Below are positions 53,289-62,176 of a stretch of DNA of 64,000 nt, piece by piece (position 1 is the first letter of the stretch; every line of letters begins with the position of its first letter). Under the pieces are notes generated by a model. The model was given only the letters and a program-made list of their open reading frames with translations, searched no databases and was not told the origin of the DNA. Both the position numbers and the translations under genes were made by a program. Origin of the DNA: an uncultured Bacteroides sp. (GTDB lineage Bacteria > Bacteroidota > Bacteroidia > Bacteroidales > Bacteroidaceae); NCBI GenBank assembly GCA_937890825.1, contig CALADS010000071.1, positions 1 to 64,000 on the forward strand. The letters run 5' to 3'.

Positions 53289-54830
53289 TTACAGTGTCTT
53301 CAGCAGGGAAGTGATACTTACACGGTCGGCAATGATATGATCCAGTTCGGAGATAGCTACGCGTTCTTGCTCCATGGTGTCGCGGTTGCGCAGCGTCACA
53401 CAGTTGTCCTCCAAGGTCTGATGGTCTACCGTGATACAGTAGGGTGTACCGATAGCATCCTGACGGCGGTAACGTTTTCCGATACTGTCTTTCTCGTCGT
53501 ACTGGCAGTGGAAATGGAATTTCAATCCATCGATAATTTCGCGTGCTTTTTCGGGCAGTCCGTCTTTCTTTACCAGCGGCATTACGGCCAGCTTCACCGG
53601 TGCCAGGGCAGCAGGCAATTTCAATACTACGCGGGTTTCGCCGTTCTCCAGCTTTTCTTCGCAGTAAGAAGCCGACATGATGCTGAGGAACATACGGTCT
53701 ACACCGATAGAGGTTTCGATAACGTAGGGCACGTAGCTTTCATTGGTTTCAGGATCGAAATACTTGATGTTCTTACCCGAGAATTTCTCGTGCTGAGAAA
53801 GGTCGAAATTAGTACGGCTGTGAATACCTTCCACTTCTTTGAAACCAAACGGCATTAGGAACTCGATATCGGTAGCAGCATTGGCATAGTGAGCCAGCTT
53901 TTCATGGTCGTGATAGCGGTAATGATCATCACCGAATCCCAGTGCCTTGTGCCATTTCAAGCGGGTTTCCTTCCATTGCTTAAACCATTCCAGCTCGGTG
54001 CCCGGCTTCACGAAGAACTGCATTTCCATCTGCTCGAACTCGCGCATACGGAAGATGAACTGACGAGCCACAATCTCGTTGCGGAAGGCCTTACCTATCT
54101 GAGCGATACCGAAAGGAATCTTCATACGGCCGGTCTTCTGCACGTTGAGGTAGTTCACAAAGATACCTTGCGCCGTTTCGGGACGGAGATATACCTTCAT
54201 AGCGCCGTCGGAAGTAGAACCCATCTCGGTAGAGAACATCAGGTTGAACTGACGTACTTCCGTCCAGTTCTTGGTACCGCTGATGGGGCATACGATTTCC
54301 TCGTCCAGGATAATCTGACGCAATTCATTCAAGTCGGGACCTGCATTCATAGCGTCGCTATAGCGTTGGTGCAGGGCATCGCGCTTAGCCTGATGTTCCA
54401 GCACACGAGCATTGGTGCTGCGGAACTGAGCTTCATCGAAGGCATCGCCGAAACGCTTGGCAGCCTTGGCCACTTCTTTGTTGATTTTCTCTTCGTATTT
54501 AGCTATCTGGTCTTCTATCAGCACGTCGGCGCGATAGCGTTTCTTAGAGTCGCGGTTGTCTATCAGCGGGTCGTTGAATGCATCCACGTGTCCGCTGGCT
54601 TTCCAGATGGTGGGGTGCATGAAGATAGCCGAATCGATACCCACGATATTCTCGTGCAGCAGCACCATGCTTTGCCACCAGTATTGCTTGATGTTGTTTT
54701 TCAGTTCCACACCCATTTGGCCGTAATCATATACGGCTCCTAAACCATCGTAAATCTCACTGCTGGGAAATACGAAACCATATTCCTTACAATGTGATAC
54801 GAGTTTTTTAAAAACGTCTTCTTGTGCCAT
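53289..54830 (-). CDS. glyS: Glycine--tRNA ligase
   Basis: This class II synthetase charges tRNA-Gly. The 513-residue chain is the dimeric alpha2 type, starting AQEDVFKKLVSHCKEYGFVFPSSEIYDGL, with RPETAQGIFVNYLNVQ as motif 2 and GVDRMFLSIMSASY as motif 3. It is the first gene before the FKBP-like lipoprotein. A -7 box (54883-54890) lies upstream. Confidence 0.96.
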   Translation of the reverse strand: MAQEDVFKKLVSHCKEYGFVFPSSEIYDGLGAVYDYGQMGVELKNNIKQYWWQSMVLLHENIVGIDSAIFMHPTIWKASGHVDAFNDPLIDNRDSKKRYRADVLIEDQIAKYEEKINKEVAKAAKRFGDAFDEAQFRSTNARVLEHQAKRDALHQRYSDAMNAGPDLNELRQIILDEEIVCPISGTKNWTEVRQFNLMFSTEMGSTSDGAMKVYLRPETAQGIFVNYLNVQKTGRMKIPFGIAQIGKAFRNEIVARQFIFRMREFEQMEMQFFVKPGTELEWFKQWKETRLKWHKALGFGDDHYRYHDHEKLAHYANAATDIEFLMPFGFKEVEGIHSRTNFDLSQHEKFSGKNIKYFDPETNESYVPYVIETSIGVDRMFLSIMSASYCEEKLENGETRVVLKLPAALAPVKLAVMPLVKKDGLPEKAREIIDGLKFHFHCQYDEKDSIGKRYRRQDAIGTPYCITVDHQTLEDNCVTLRNRDTMEQERVAISELDHIIADRVSITSLLKTL

Positions 54831-54882
54831 TTCTGTTATTTCTTAATGTATTTATAGTCTTCTTTTTTACGATAAAACGCCA

Positions 54883-54890
54883 CAAAGATA
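54883..54890 (-). promoter_or_regulatory. -7 box for glyS
   Basis: TATCTTTG on the minus strand, 53 bases before glyS, fits TAnnTTTG. Confidence 0.5.
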
Positions 54891-54965
54891 GGTATTTATC
54901 TTAGAAGTAGGGCAACGGTGAGGTAAAATCATGCACGTAGTTTTCGAAAAATGAAATAAAAATTG

Positions 54966-54973
54966 TATTTTTG
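54966..54973 (+). promoter_or_regulatory. -7 box for the topoisomerase gene
   Basis: TATTTTTG fits TAnnTTTG. It overlaps the earliest candidate start (54963), which sets the true start further down at 55029. Confidence 0.55.
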
Positions 54974-55028
54974 CCTGCAACAGTCTTATCAGACCGTGAA
55001 TCATAAACAGACAATTCCCAATACATCT

Positions 55029-57704
55029 ATGAGCGAAGATTTTGAAGGCCCAAACGAAGAGTTGAATAGTGAATTACCCAATGGAAAAGAAAGTCATTCT
55101 GACTACAAGCCTGCCGACAAGAAAGATGCCAATGTGAAGCATCAGCTGAGCGGCATGTACCAGAACTGGTTCTTGGATTATGCCTCGTACGTAATTCTGG
55201 AGCGCGCCGTGCCCCATATTATGGACGGCCTGAAACCTGTGCAGCGACGTATCCTGCATTCCATGCGCCGCATGGAAGACGGAAGATACAATAAGGTGGC
55301 CAACATCGTGGGGCATACCATGCAGTTTCACCCGCACGGAGATGCTTCCATCGGAGATGCACTGGTGCAATTGGGACAGAAAGATTTACTGATAGATTGT
55401 CAGGGAAACTGGGGGAATATCTTGACGGGCGACAGCGCTGCTGCGCCACGTTACATCGAGGCACGACTTTCCAAATTTGCCCTGGATGTGGTATTCAATC
55501 CTAAAACTACGGTATGGAAACTGTCTTACGACGGACGAAACAAGGAGCCGGTTACCCTGCCCGTAAAATATCCGCTCTTGCTGGCGCAGGGTGTAGAGGG
55601 TATTGCCGTGGGATTATCGTCTAAAATATTGCCGCACAACTTTAATGAACTGTGCCAGGCGGCTATCCATTACCTGCATCAGGAGGAGTTCCAGCTCTAT
55701 CCCGACTTCCTGACGGGGGGAAGTATCGACGTGAGTAAGTATAACGACGGAGAACGAGGGGGAGCCGTGCGCATCCGGGCGAAGATAGAGAAGGTGGACA
55801 ACAAGACCCTAGCGGTGCGCGAGATTCCCTATGGGAAGACCGTGGCCAGTGTGTGCGACTCCATCGTAAAGGCCAGCGAGAAAGGGAAAATCAAGGTGAA
55901 GAAGGTGGAAGACCTGACATCGGGCAGCGTGGAGATTCTGGTACACCTGGCTCCGGGAACTTCGTCGGACAAGACCATTGATGCGCTCTATGCCTTTACC
56001 GACTGCGAGGTGAGCATCTCGCCCAACTGCTGCGTCATCGACAACCAGAAGCCCCACTTCCTTACGGTGAGTGATGTGCTGAAGAAATCGGTAGACAACA
56101 CCCTGGATTTGCTTAAACAGGAACTAGAAATCCGCAAAGGCGAAGTGCTGGAAAACTTGCATTTCTCTTCGCTGGAAAAAATCTTCATCGAAGAACGTAT
56201 CTATAAGGATACCGCATTCGAACAAGCCAAGGATATGGATGCTGCCTGCGAACACATCGACGAGCGGCTTACGCCTTATTACCCCACGTTTATCCGGGAA
56301 GTGACCAAGGAGGATATCCTGAAACTGATAGAAATCAAGATGGCGCGTATCCTGAAATTCAATTCCGACAAGGCAGAAGAACTCATTGCCCGCATGAAAG
56401 CAGAGGTGGAAGAGATAAACCAACACCTGGCCCACATCGTGGAGTATACGGTGGAATGGTTCCGGATGCTGCAAGCCAAATACGGCAAGGACTTTCCGCG
56501 CCGCACGGAGCTGCGCAGCTTCGACACCATCGACTCCAGCAAGGTGGCCGAGGCCAACGAGAAGCTGTACATCAACCGGGAAGAGGGCTTCATAGGCACC
56601 GGCCTGAAGAAGGATGAATTTGTGGCCAACTGCTCTAACCTGGACGACGTAATTCTGTTCTTCCGCGACGGACGCTACTTGGTGACACCGGTGGCTGACA
56701 AAAAGTTTGTAGGAAAGAACATACTCTATGCCAATGTATTCAAGAAGAACGATAAGCGCACCATCTACAATGTGTGCTACCGCAACGGAAAAGACGGAAC
56801 CAGTTACATCAAACGCTTTGCCGTAACCAGTGTGGTGCGCGACCGTGAATACGACGTGACACAAGGCACGCCGGACTCTCGCATCACGTATTTCTCGGCC
56901 AACCCCAACGGAGAAGCGGAAATCATCAAAGTGACGCTGAAACCCAATCCGCGGGTGCGGCGCATCATCTTTGAAGAGGACTTCAGCCAGATAAACATCA
57001 AAGGACGGCAGGCCATGGGAAATATCTTGACCAAACTGCCGGTACACAAGATTGCCTTGAAGCAGCGGGGAGGTTCTACACTGGGCGGACGCAAGGTGTG
57101 GTTCGACAACGATGTGCTGCGACTGAACTACGACGAGCGCGGAGAATTTCTGGGGGAATTCCAGAGCGACGACCTCATCCTGGTGGTGCTGAACAACGGT
57201 GAATTCTATACCACCAACTTCGACGCCAATAACCACTACGAAGATAATATACGCGTACTGGAGAAATACGACCCCAACAAGGTGTGGACCGCCGTACTGT
57301 ATGACGCCGACCAGCAGAATTACCCCTATATCAAACGCTTCTCCTTTGAAGCCAGTAACCGGAAACAGAATTACTTGGGCGAAAATAAAAACAGCCGCCT
57401 CATCTTACTGACCGACGAATATTATCCAAGACTGGAGGTAATCTTCGGCGGACACGACGCTTTCCGCGAACCGATGATTGTAGATGCAGACGACTTTATC
57501 GGCATCAAAGGATTCAAGGCGAAAGGAAAGAGACTGACCACCTATACCCTGGACACCATCAACGAACTGGAGCCCACCCGCCAGCCGGAGCCTAAGGCCG
57601 AGGACGACAGAGAAGAAGAGGAGCCGGAGATTCTGGACCCCGACCACGGTAAAAGCGAGGGGGACATCCTAGATGAACTGACTGGTCAGATGAAATTATT
57701 TTAA
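55029..57704 (+). CDS. parC: DNA gyrase/topoisomerase IV subunit A
   Basis: The type IIA subunit A cleaves and rejoins DNA; as ParC-like it decatenates chromosomes with ParE. The 891-residue protein has the HTH region AVPHIMDGLKPVQRRILHSM, HPHGDASIGDALVQLGQ, and the active-site tyrosine in AAPRYIEARL (Tyr142). A C-terminal propeller-like part follows, then an acidic tail. Sequence cannot separate ParC from GyrA with certainty, but the RRI...RRMEDGRYNKVANIVG pattern and acidic tail fit ParC. No B subunit lies in the window. I start at 55029 because the promoter box covers the first candidate. Confidence 0.9.
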   Translation: MSEDFEGPNEELNSELPNGKESHSDYKPADKKDANVKHQLSGMYQNWFLDYASYVILERAVPHIMDGLKPVQRRILHSMRRMEDGRYNKVANIVGHTMQFHPHGDASIGDALVQLGQKDLLIDCQGNWGNILTGDSAAAPRYIEARLSKFALDVVFNPKTTVWKLSYDGRNKEPVTLPVKYPLLLAQGVEGIAVGLSSKILPHNFNELCQAAIHYLHQEEFQLYPDFLTGGSIDVSKYNDGERGGAVRIRAKIEKVDNKTLAVREIPYGKTVASVCDSIVKASEKGKIKVKKVEDLTSGSVEILVHLAPGTSSDKTIDALYAFTDCEVSISPNCCVIDNQKPHFLTVSDVLKKSVDNTLDLLKQELEIRKGEVLENLHFSSLEKIFIEERIYKDTAFEQAKDMDAACEHIDERLTPYYPTFIREVTKEDILKLIEIKMARILKFNSDKAEELIARMKAEVEEINQHLAHIVEYTVEWFRMLQAKYGKDFPRRTELRSFDTIDSSKVAEANEKLYINREEGFIGTGLKKDEFVANCSNLDDVILFFRDGRYLVTPVADKKFVGKNILYANVFKKNDKRTIYNVCYRNGKDGTSYIKRFAVTSVVRDREYDVTQGTPDSRITYFSANPNGEAEIIKVTLKPNPRVRRIIFEEDFSQINIKGRQAMGNILTKLPVHKIALKQRGGSTLGGRKVWFDNDVLRLNYDERGEFLGEFQSDDLILVVLNNGEFYTTNFDANNHYEDNIRVLEKYDPNKVWTAVLYDADQQNYPYIKRFSFEASNRKQNYLGENKNSRLILLTDEYYPRLEVIFGGHDAFREPMIVDADDFIGIKGFKAKGKRLTTYTLDTINELEPTRQPEPKAEDDREEEEPEILDPDHGKSEGDILDELTGQMKLF

Positions 57705-57716
57705 CGGAACGCTTTC

Positions 57717-58532
57717 ATGAAAAGAACGATTATCGCAGCATTACTGACAAGCTGCCTGCTGGGAACAGGGAACACCGCAGCAGCACAAGAAATGCAGCAA
57801 CGGCCCATTACCCGTGCCACGCTCTACGGAGCCGGCTTCACCAATGTATTCGACACGTACCTCTCTCCGCAAGAATATAAAGGGGTGGAATTCCGCATCT
57901 CGCGCGAAAGCATGCGCATAACTCGCTGGGGAAACGGCAATTTCTCACGCCAGGTGTTCTTTGAAGGAAACGTGGGCTACACAGAAAACCGCGTGGACAA
58001 CAATCACATGCTCTCGGCCTTGGTACACTGGAGCTATGGCGTGCATTATCACTTTCCACTAACCGAGAACTTCCGCCTGCTGGCAGGTGCCTCGGGGGAC
58101 ATAAACGGAGGATTTCTATACAATCTGCGCAACGGCAACAACCCGGCCCAGGCCAGGGCTTATGCCAACCTGGCAGCATCGGGAATGGCCATCTGGAAAG
58201 TGCGCATCAAAAACTACCCCATCACCCTGCGCTATCAGCTAGACATGCCGCTGATGGGGGTAATGTTCTCACCCCACTACGGACAGTCGTACTACGAAAT
58301 CTTTTCGCTGGGACATGGCGAAGGAGTAGTGAAATTTACTTCGCTACACAACCAACCCTCGCTGCGGCAACGGCTGACAGCCGACTTTCCGGTGGGGCGC
58401 GCCACCCTGCGGCTGGGCTATACCTGGGATGCACAGCAAGCCAAAGTAAATGGACTGAAAAACCACACCTATTCACATGTATTTATGGTAGGATTCGTTA
58501 AGAAATTCTGCCTGATAAACCCTGACAAATAA
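57717..58532 (+). CDS. DUF3316 family outer-membrane-like protein
   Basis: The 271-residue protein has a signal peptide (ending GNTAAAQEM) and a pattern of aromatic-rich beta strands suggestive of a small outer-membrane barrel, with an aromatic C-terminal region. I recognise it as DUF3316; the function is unknown. It starts 12 bases after the topoisomerase stop and two bases before the S41 protease gene, so the three are probably co-transcribed. Confidence 0.75.
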   Translation: MKRTIIAALLTSCLLGTGNTAAAQEMQQRPITRATLYGAGFTNVFDTYLSPQEYKGVEFRISRESMRITRWGNGNFSRQVFFEGNVGYTENRVDNNHMLSALVHWSYGVHYHFPLTENFRLLAGASGDINGGFLYNLRNGNNPAQARAYANLAASGMAIWKVRIKNYPITLRYQLDMPLMGVMFSPHYGQSYYEIFSLGHGEGVVKFTSLHNQPSLRQRLTADFPVGRATLRLGYTWDAQQAKVNGLKNHTYSHVFMVGFVKKFCLINPDK

Positions 58533-58534
58533 CC

Positions 58535-59551
58535 ATGAACCGCATAAAGAACATCCTATCTATACTAGCCCTAGCCTGCCTGCTGCTGGGACTGAACAGC
58601 TGCATCCGTGAAGAAGATTACGACAACAGTCCACAGGGCAACTTCGAAGCACTGTGGAAAATCATTGATGAGCAATATTGCTTTCTGGCCTGTAAACAGA
58701 TAGACTGGGATGCCATACACGACCAGTATGCCCGGCGCATCAGCCCCAACATGAGCCATACAGGTCTCTTCGAGGTACTGGGAGATATGCTGGCAGAACT
58801 GAAAGATGGACACGTGAATCTGTACAGCACCTTCAACTCGGCACGCTACTGGGACTGGTACCTGGATTATCCACGTAACTTCAACGAGGCGGTGGTGGAA
58901 AAATACCTGGGAAGAAACTACTACATAGCCGGCGGACTGAAATACAGAATACTGGAAGACAACATCGGCTACATCTATTACGGCGACTTCTCGCACGGAT
59001 TCGGAGAGGGAAACCTGGATGAAGTACTGGCACACCTGTCCATCTGCAACGGACTGATTATAGACGTAAGAAACAACGGCGGAGGAAACCTGACGTATGC
59101 CGAACGACTGGCAGCCCGATTCACCAATGAAAAGGTGCTGACGGGATATATACAGCATAAAACAGGCAAAGGACACAACGACTTCTCGGAGCCCTACCCC
59201 ATTTATCTGGAACCCTCGAACAGCATACGCTGGCAAAAGCAGGTGGTGGTGCTGACCAACCGGCATGCCTACAGTGCCACCAACGAATTTATCAATATGA
59301 TGAGCATCCTGCCCAATGTTACCTTACTGGGCGATAAAAGTGGCGGCGGAGCCGGACTGCCGTTTACCTCGGAACTACCCAACGGATGGACCGTGCGATT
59401 CTCGGCCAGCCCACACCTGAATGCCCGGAAAGAGCACATCGAATTTGGTATAGACCCGGATATACATCTGGATATGAACCTGCAAGAAGCAGCCAACGGC
59501 ATCGATACCCTTATAGAAAAAGCCAGACAGTTACTGAAAGGTAATCTCTAA
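58535..59551 (+). CDS. S41 family peptidase lipoprotein
   Basis: The 338-residue protein has a lipoprotein signal (LLLGLNSC, lipid cysteine at residue 23), a helical N-terminal domain, and a tail-specific protease core with the substrate strand GLIIDVRNNGGGNLTYAERL and the catalytic serine in RHAYSATNEF (Ser247). No clear PDZ domain is seen, and the expected catalytic lysine would lie near GDKSGGG. It sits just after the DUF3316 gene. Confidence 0.9.
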   Translation: MNRIKNILSILALACLLLGLNSCIREEDYDNSPQGNFEALWKIIDEQYCFLACKQIDWDAIHDQYARRISPNMSHTGLFEVLGDMLAELKDGHVNLYSTFNSARYWDWYLDYPRNFNEAVVEKYLGRNYYIAGGLKYRILEDNIGYIYYGDFSHGFGEGNLDEVLAHLSICNGLIIDVRNNGGGNLTYAERLAARFTNEKVLTGYIQHKTGKGHNDFSEPYPIYLEPSNSIRWQKQVVVLTNRHAYSATNEFINMMSILPNVTLLGDKSGGGAGLPFTSELPNGWTVRFSASPHLNARKEHIEFGIDPDIHLDMNLQEAANGIDTLIEKARQLLKGNL

Positions 59552-59566
59552 TTTCTTCCAAAAGAA

Positions 59567-59597
59567 TTTGCAGAAACAAAAAATCTTCTTATCTTTG
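59567..59597 (+). promoter_or_regulatory. tRNA-Leu promoter
   Basis: TTTG (59567-59570), 19 bases, then TATCTTTG (59590-59597). Spacing and both boxes fit the Bacteroides consensus closely. Confidence 0.7.
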
Positions 59598-59620
59598 CAC
59601 CGCTTAACAAAGAAGCCACT

Positions 59621-59702
59621 GCGGGTGTGGCGTAATTGGCAGCCGCGCCAGACTTAGGATCTGGTGCCGTGAGGCGTGTAGGTTCGAGTCCTATCACCCG
59701 CA
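59621..59702 (+). tRNA. tRNA-Leu (UAG)
   Basis: The acceptor stem GCGGGTG pairs with CACCCGC; the anticodon arm CCAGA-CTTAGGA-TCTGG shows anticodon TAG at 59655-59657. A long variable arm and the T-loop GGTTCGAGTCC fit tRNA-Leu. CCA is not encoded. It has its own promoter and a strong terminator. Confidence 0.95.
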
Positions 59703-59707
59703 CAAAA

Positions 59708-59749
59708 AATAAGGTGTATCGTTTTTCCAGCGATACACCTTATTTTTTT
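59708..59749. terminator. Bidirectional terminator after tRNA-Leu
   Basis: A 14-base perfect stem (59708-59721 with 59731-59744) is followed by a T-run on the plus strand and preceded by an A-run, so it can serve tRNA-Leu and the leftward CYTH gene. Confidence 0.85.
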
Positions 59750-60218
59750 ACCAAGCACTGAATGGATGCTTCATCAACTGCGAATTATAATAACGCACAT
59801 CACCTGTCACCTCCTCCGCAATGAAATCCGGCTTCACAAACGCCTCATCTTCGTCGGCCAATTCTACTTCAGCCACTACCAGCCCCTCGTTCTCTCCATG
59901 AAACTCGTCTACCTCGAACACATGGCCACCACTAGGCACCAAGTAACGCACCTTATCAATGATACCCGGCTCGCAAAGGGTCATCAATTCCTCCGCCTCT
60001 TGCAGAGAAATCTCTTTTTCCCACTCATAGCGACTAGTACCGGCCACATTGCTGGCGCCCTTAATCGTAAGATAGCCTTTACCCTGACGAATACGCACCC
60101 GCACCGTGCGGCCTCGGGCACTGCAAATATACCCTTGCACTACCCTACTTTGCGATTCGGCCAAAGCCTTATACCCATCTCCCTTAACGAGGAATTTCCG
60201 TTCAATCTCTAGCGACAT
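59748..60218 (-). CDS. CYTH domain protein (triphosphate tunnel metalloenzyme)
   Basis: The 156-residue protein starts MSLEIERKFLV, the ExExK motif that binds metal and triphosphate. Further tunnel residues appear in VRVRIRQGKGYLTIKG and FEVDEFHGENEGLVVAEVEL. Such enzymes hydrolyse inorganic triphosphate or related substrates in the cytoplasm. I start at 60218, directly at the motif, two codons inside the first ATG (60224). A 43-residue membrane protein gene lies just upstream. Confidence 0.92.
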   Translation of the reverse strand: MSLEIERKFLVKGDGYKALAESQSRVVQGYICSARGRTVRVRIRQGKGYLTIKGASNVAGTSRYEWEKEISLQEAEELMTLCEPGIIDKVRYLVPSGGHVFEVDEFHGENEGLVVAEVELADEDEAFVKPDFIAEEVTGDVRYYNSQLMKHPFSAW

Positions 60219-60236
60219 AAGCACACAACGAAAACA

Positions 60237-60368
60237 CTAGCCCCAATAAGAATAGAGAACAAACATGAGGAATACCAAAATGAGAGCAATAACCCCCATT
60301 ACTTTCAATACCTTCTTACCCTGCTCTTCTTCTTTGCGGCTATGAGTTAATTTCTTATTCTTTCTCAT
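60237..60368 (-). CDS. Small 43-residue membrane protein
   Basis: This short gene encodes a basic N-terminus (MRKNKKLTHSRKEEEQGKK) followed by one hydrophobic helix (VIALILVFLMFVLYSYW) and ends TAG. It lies 13-18 bases upstream of the CYTH gene on the same strand, so the two are probably co-transcribed. The positive N-terminus with a single helix fits a small inner-membrane protein. No function is known to me. Confidence 0.7.
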   Translation of the reverse strand: MRKNKKLTHSRKEEEQGKKVLKVMGVIALILVFLMFVLYSYWG

Positions 60369-60571
60369 AATCATTCATTCATTTAAAGTTCAACGATGAA
60401 CAAAGTAACAGGAAATCCGGGAAGAATCCAAAGAAAAAGAGATTATATTTCCTTGAAAAATCAGTTATCAACCTTTCATTCACACACACATCCATACACA
60501 ACAACACATAAAAAAAACATCCATGTAAATAAAAACGCTCTCAATCTAAGCATAATCTCGTTTATTATTAT

Positions 60572-60579
60572 TATTTTTG
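60572..60579 (+). promoter_or_regulatory. -7 box for the AraC-type regulator
   Basis: TATTTTTG fits TAnnTTTG and lies 33 bases before the start. Confidence 0.5.
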
Positions 60580-60611
60580 TAAAGATTGATTAAGCCTACA
60601 ACAAACAAAAC

Positions 60612-61388
60612 ATGATTAGATTTATTACTTTTATTATTTGGATGGTTATAAACAGTACAAAACCATCTGCCATACAAGCCGACACATTGCATATATCGGC
60701 ACAGCAAACCTATACAGCAGGTATCGACACCCTGACCCAAGAAGCCATAACCCAACTGGACACACTATACAAACTGAAAGCGAAAGAGATAGTGATGCAG
60801 CGACACCGCACTCTTATAAAAAGAATGGCCATCACCATCTGCATCATGACCAGTGTGATTCTATCCAGCAGCCTATTGCTTTGGGTAGGATGGAGGCACT
60901 TACGCACCCACAAAAACAAATTGCAACCAACAAATGCCAACTTTGACGACCTGCCATGCAATAACAGGCAATTAAAACCTAGCGAAGAAGCAACCATAGA
61001 TGAGATACCGGAACCGACAGGACTTTTCACTGAAAGTTCAGAAACAGACACGTATCTATTCAAGCGGATAGAACGACTCGTGAAAGATGAAAAACTATAC
61101 CTGAATCCCAACCTCAGCCGACAAGACATCCTGAACCAACTCTCCATCAACAAAAACCTCTTTAGCCGCATCATGCAGAAACACCTACAGATGACGCTAC
61201 CGGAATATTTAAGCTACCTCAGAGTACAACATGCCATCCAGCTGATGAACGAACAGCCCAACTTCTCTACCCAAGCCCTGGCCGAAGAATCCGGATTTAA
61301 GAATATACGCAACTTTCAACGCAATTTTAAATCCGTTACAGGCATGACATTTACTGAATTTAAAGAACAGTACAATGGGGGGGGGTAG
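60612..61388 (+). CDS. Membrane-anchored AraC-type regulator ending in a G9 tract
   Basis: The 258-residue protein has a signal-like N-terminal helix, a short periplasmic part, a second helix (MAITICIMTSVILSSSLLLWVGW, about residues 72-94) and a C-terminal AraC double HTH (LSRQDILNQLSINKNLFSRIM, TQALAEESGFKNIRNFQRNFKSVTGMTF). A one-span HTH protein could pass a signal from the envelope to DNA. It sits just upstream of the fimbrial operon, so control of that operon is a reasonable inference. The last codons are N-G-G-G-TAG made of a G9 tract (61377-61385), where slippage would change the C-terminus. Confidence 0.8.
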   Translation: MIRFITFIIWMVINSTKPSAIQADTLHISAQQTYTAGIDTLTQEAITQLDTLYKLKAKEIVMQRHRTLIKRMAITICIMTSVILSSSLLLWVGWRHLRTHKNKLQPTNANFDDLPCNNRQLKPSEEATIDEIPEPTGLFTESSETDTYLFKRIERLVKDEKLYLNPNLSRQDILNQLSINKNLFSRIMQKHLQMTLPEYLSYLRVQHAIQLMNEQPNFSTQALAEESGFKNIRNFQRNFKSVTGMTFTEFKEQYNGGG

Positions 61389-61479
61389 AAATACTTGTCT
61401 TTCAATAGATTACGAGCAAAAGCGACAAAAAGTCACCTCATAAAACCGTTGATTTAGGACAAAATAGTATCTAAAACCG

Positions 61480-61512
61480 TACAAATCGTCGTCTGGAATT
61501 ATACAAATTGTC
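61480..61512 (+). promoter_or_regulatory. 11-bp direct repeat upstream of the fimbrial promoter
   Basis: TACAAATCGTC (61480-61490) and TACAAATTGTC (61502-61512) differ by one base and are 22 bases apart, on the same helix face. Their place 46 bases upstream of the -7 box suits AraC-type activator binding. Confidence 0.5.
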
Positions 61513-61557
61513 TTAACAAACGCACATAAACCAACGAAGATATTTTCTCATTTTTTA

Positions 61558-61565
61558 TACATTTG
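61558..61565 (+). promoter_or_regulatory. -7 box of the fimbrial operon
   Basis: TACATTTG fits TAnnTTTG; the first gene starts 22 bases downstream, so the leader is very short. Confidence 0.5.
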
Positions 61566-61586
61566 TCACAACCAAATAGTACGAAA

Positions 61587-62162
61587 ATGAGAAACATAAT
61601 TAAACAAACCTTCGTAGCTGTTTTGCTGTGTATCTGTTCCAATCTGGCAGCTCAGCAAGTGGCCGTAAAGAGCAACCTGCTCTACGACCTCACTACTACC
61701 TTTAATCTAGGAGCGGAAATCGGCCTGGCTCCGCAGTGGACGCTCGATCTTTCTGCCAACTATAATCCTTTTACCTTTTCGGATGCCAAGAAGTGGAAAC
61801 ACTGGATGGCACAACCCGAAGCACGCTACTGGTTTTGCGAACGCTTCAACGGCCACTTTGCAGGCATACACCTGCTGGGCGGCCAGTTCAATGTGGGCAA
61901 CGTGAAGTTTCCCCTGGGCATCTACCCCTCTACCAAAGACTACCGCTATGAAGGCTGGTACGTGGGAGGCGGCTTGGTGTACGGCTACCAATGGGTGCTG
62001 GGCAAACGGTGGAACCTGGAAGCCAGCATCGGTCTGGGCTACGTACATGCCAAATACGACAAATACGATTGCCCCAAATGCGGTGAATGGAAAGAAAAGA
62101 ACGACAAAGGTTACTTCAGCGTAACCAAAGCCGCCGTATCACTTATCTATGTAATCAAGTAA
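61587..62162 (+). CDS. DUF3575 domain protein of the fimbrial locus
   Basis: The 191-residue product begins MRNIIKQTFVAVLLCICSNLAAQ, a signal peptide, and continues with VAVKSNLLYDLTTTFNLGAEIGLAPQWTLDLSANYNP and other beta strands of a small outer-membrane-like barrel typical of DUF3575. Such genes commonly precede fimbrillin genes of the Mfa/FimA type. I start at 61587 because a promoter box covers an earlier ATG at 61563. Confidence 0.88.
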   Translation: MRNIIKQTFVAVLLCICSNLAAQQVAVKSNLLYDLTTTFNLGAEIGLAPQWTLDLSANYNPFTFSDAKKWKHWMAQPEARYWFCERFNGHFAGIHLLGGQFNVGNVKFPLGIYPSTKDYRYEGWYVGGGLVYGYQWVLGKRWNLEASIGLGYVHAKYDKYDCPKCGEWKEKNDKGYFSVTKAAVSLIYVIK

Positions 62163-62176
62163 AGGAGGACACACGC

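Noticed and set aside
53889..54743. 284-residue rightward ORF
   Set aside because: Antisense shadow of glyS with no family features.
56124..57236. 370-residue leftward ORF
   Set aside because: Antisense shadow of the topoisomerase A gene.
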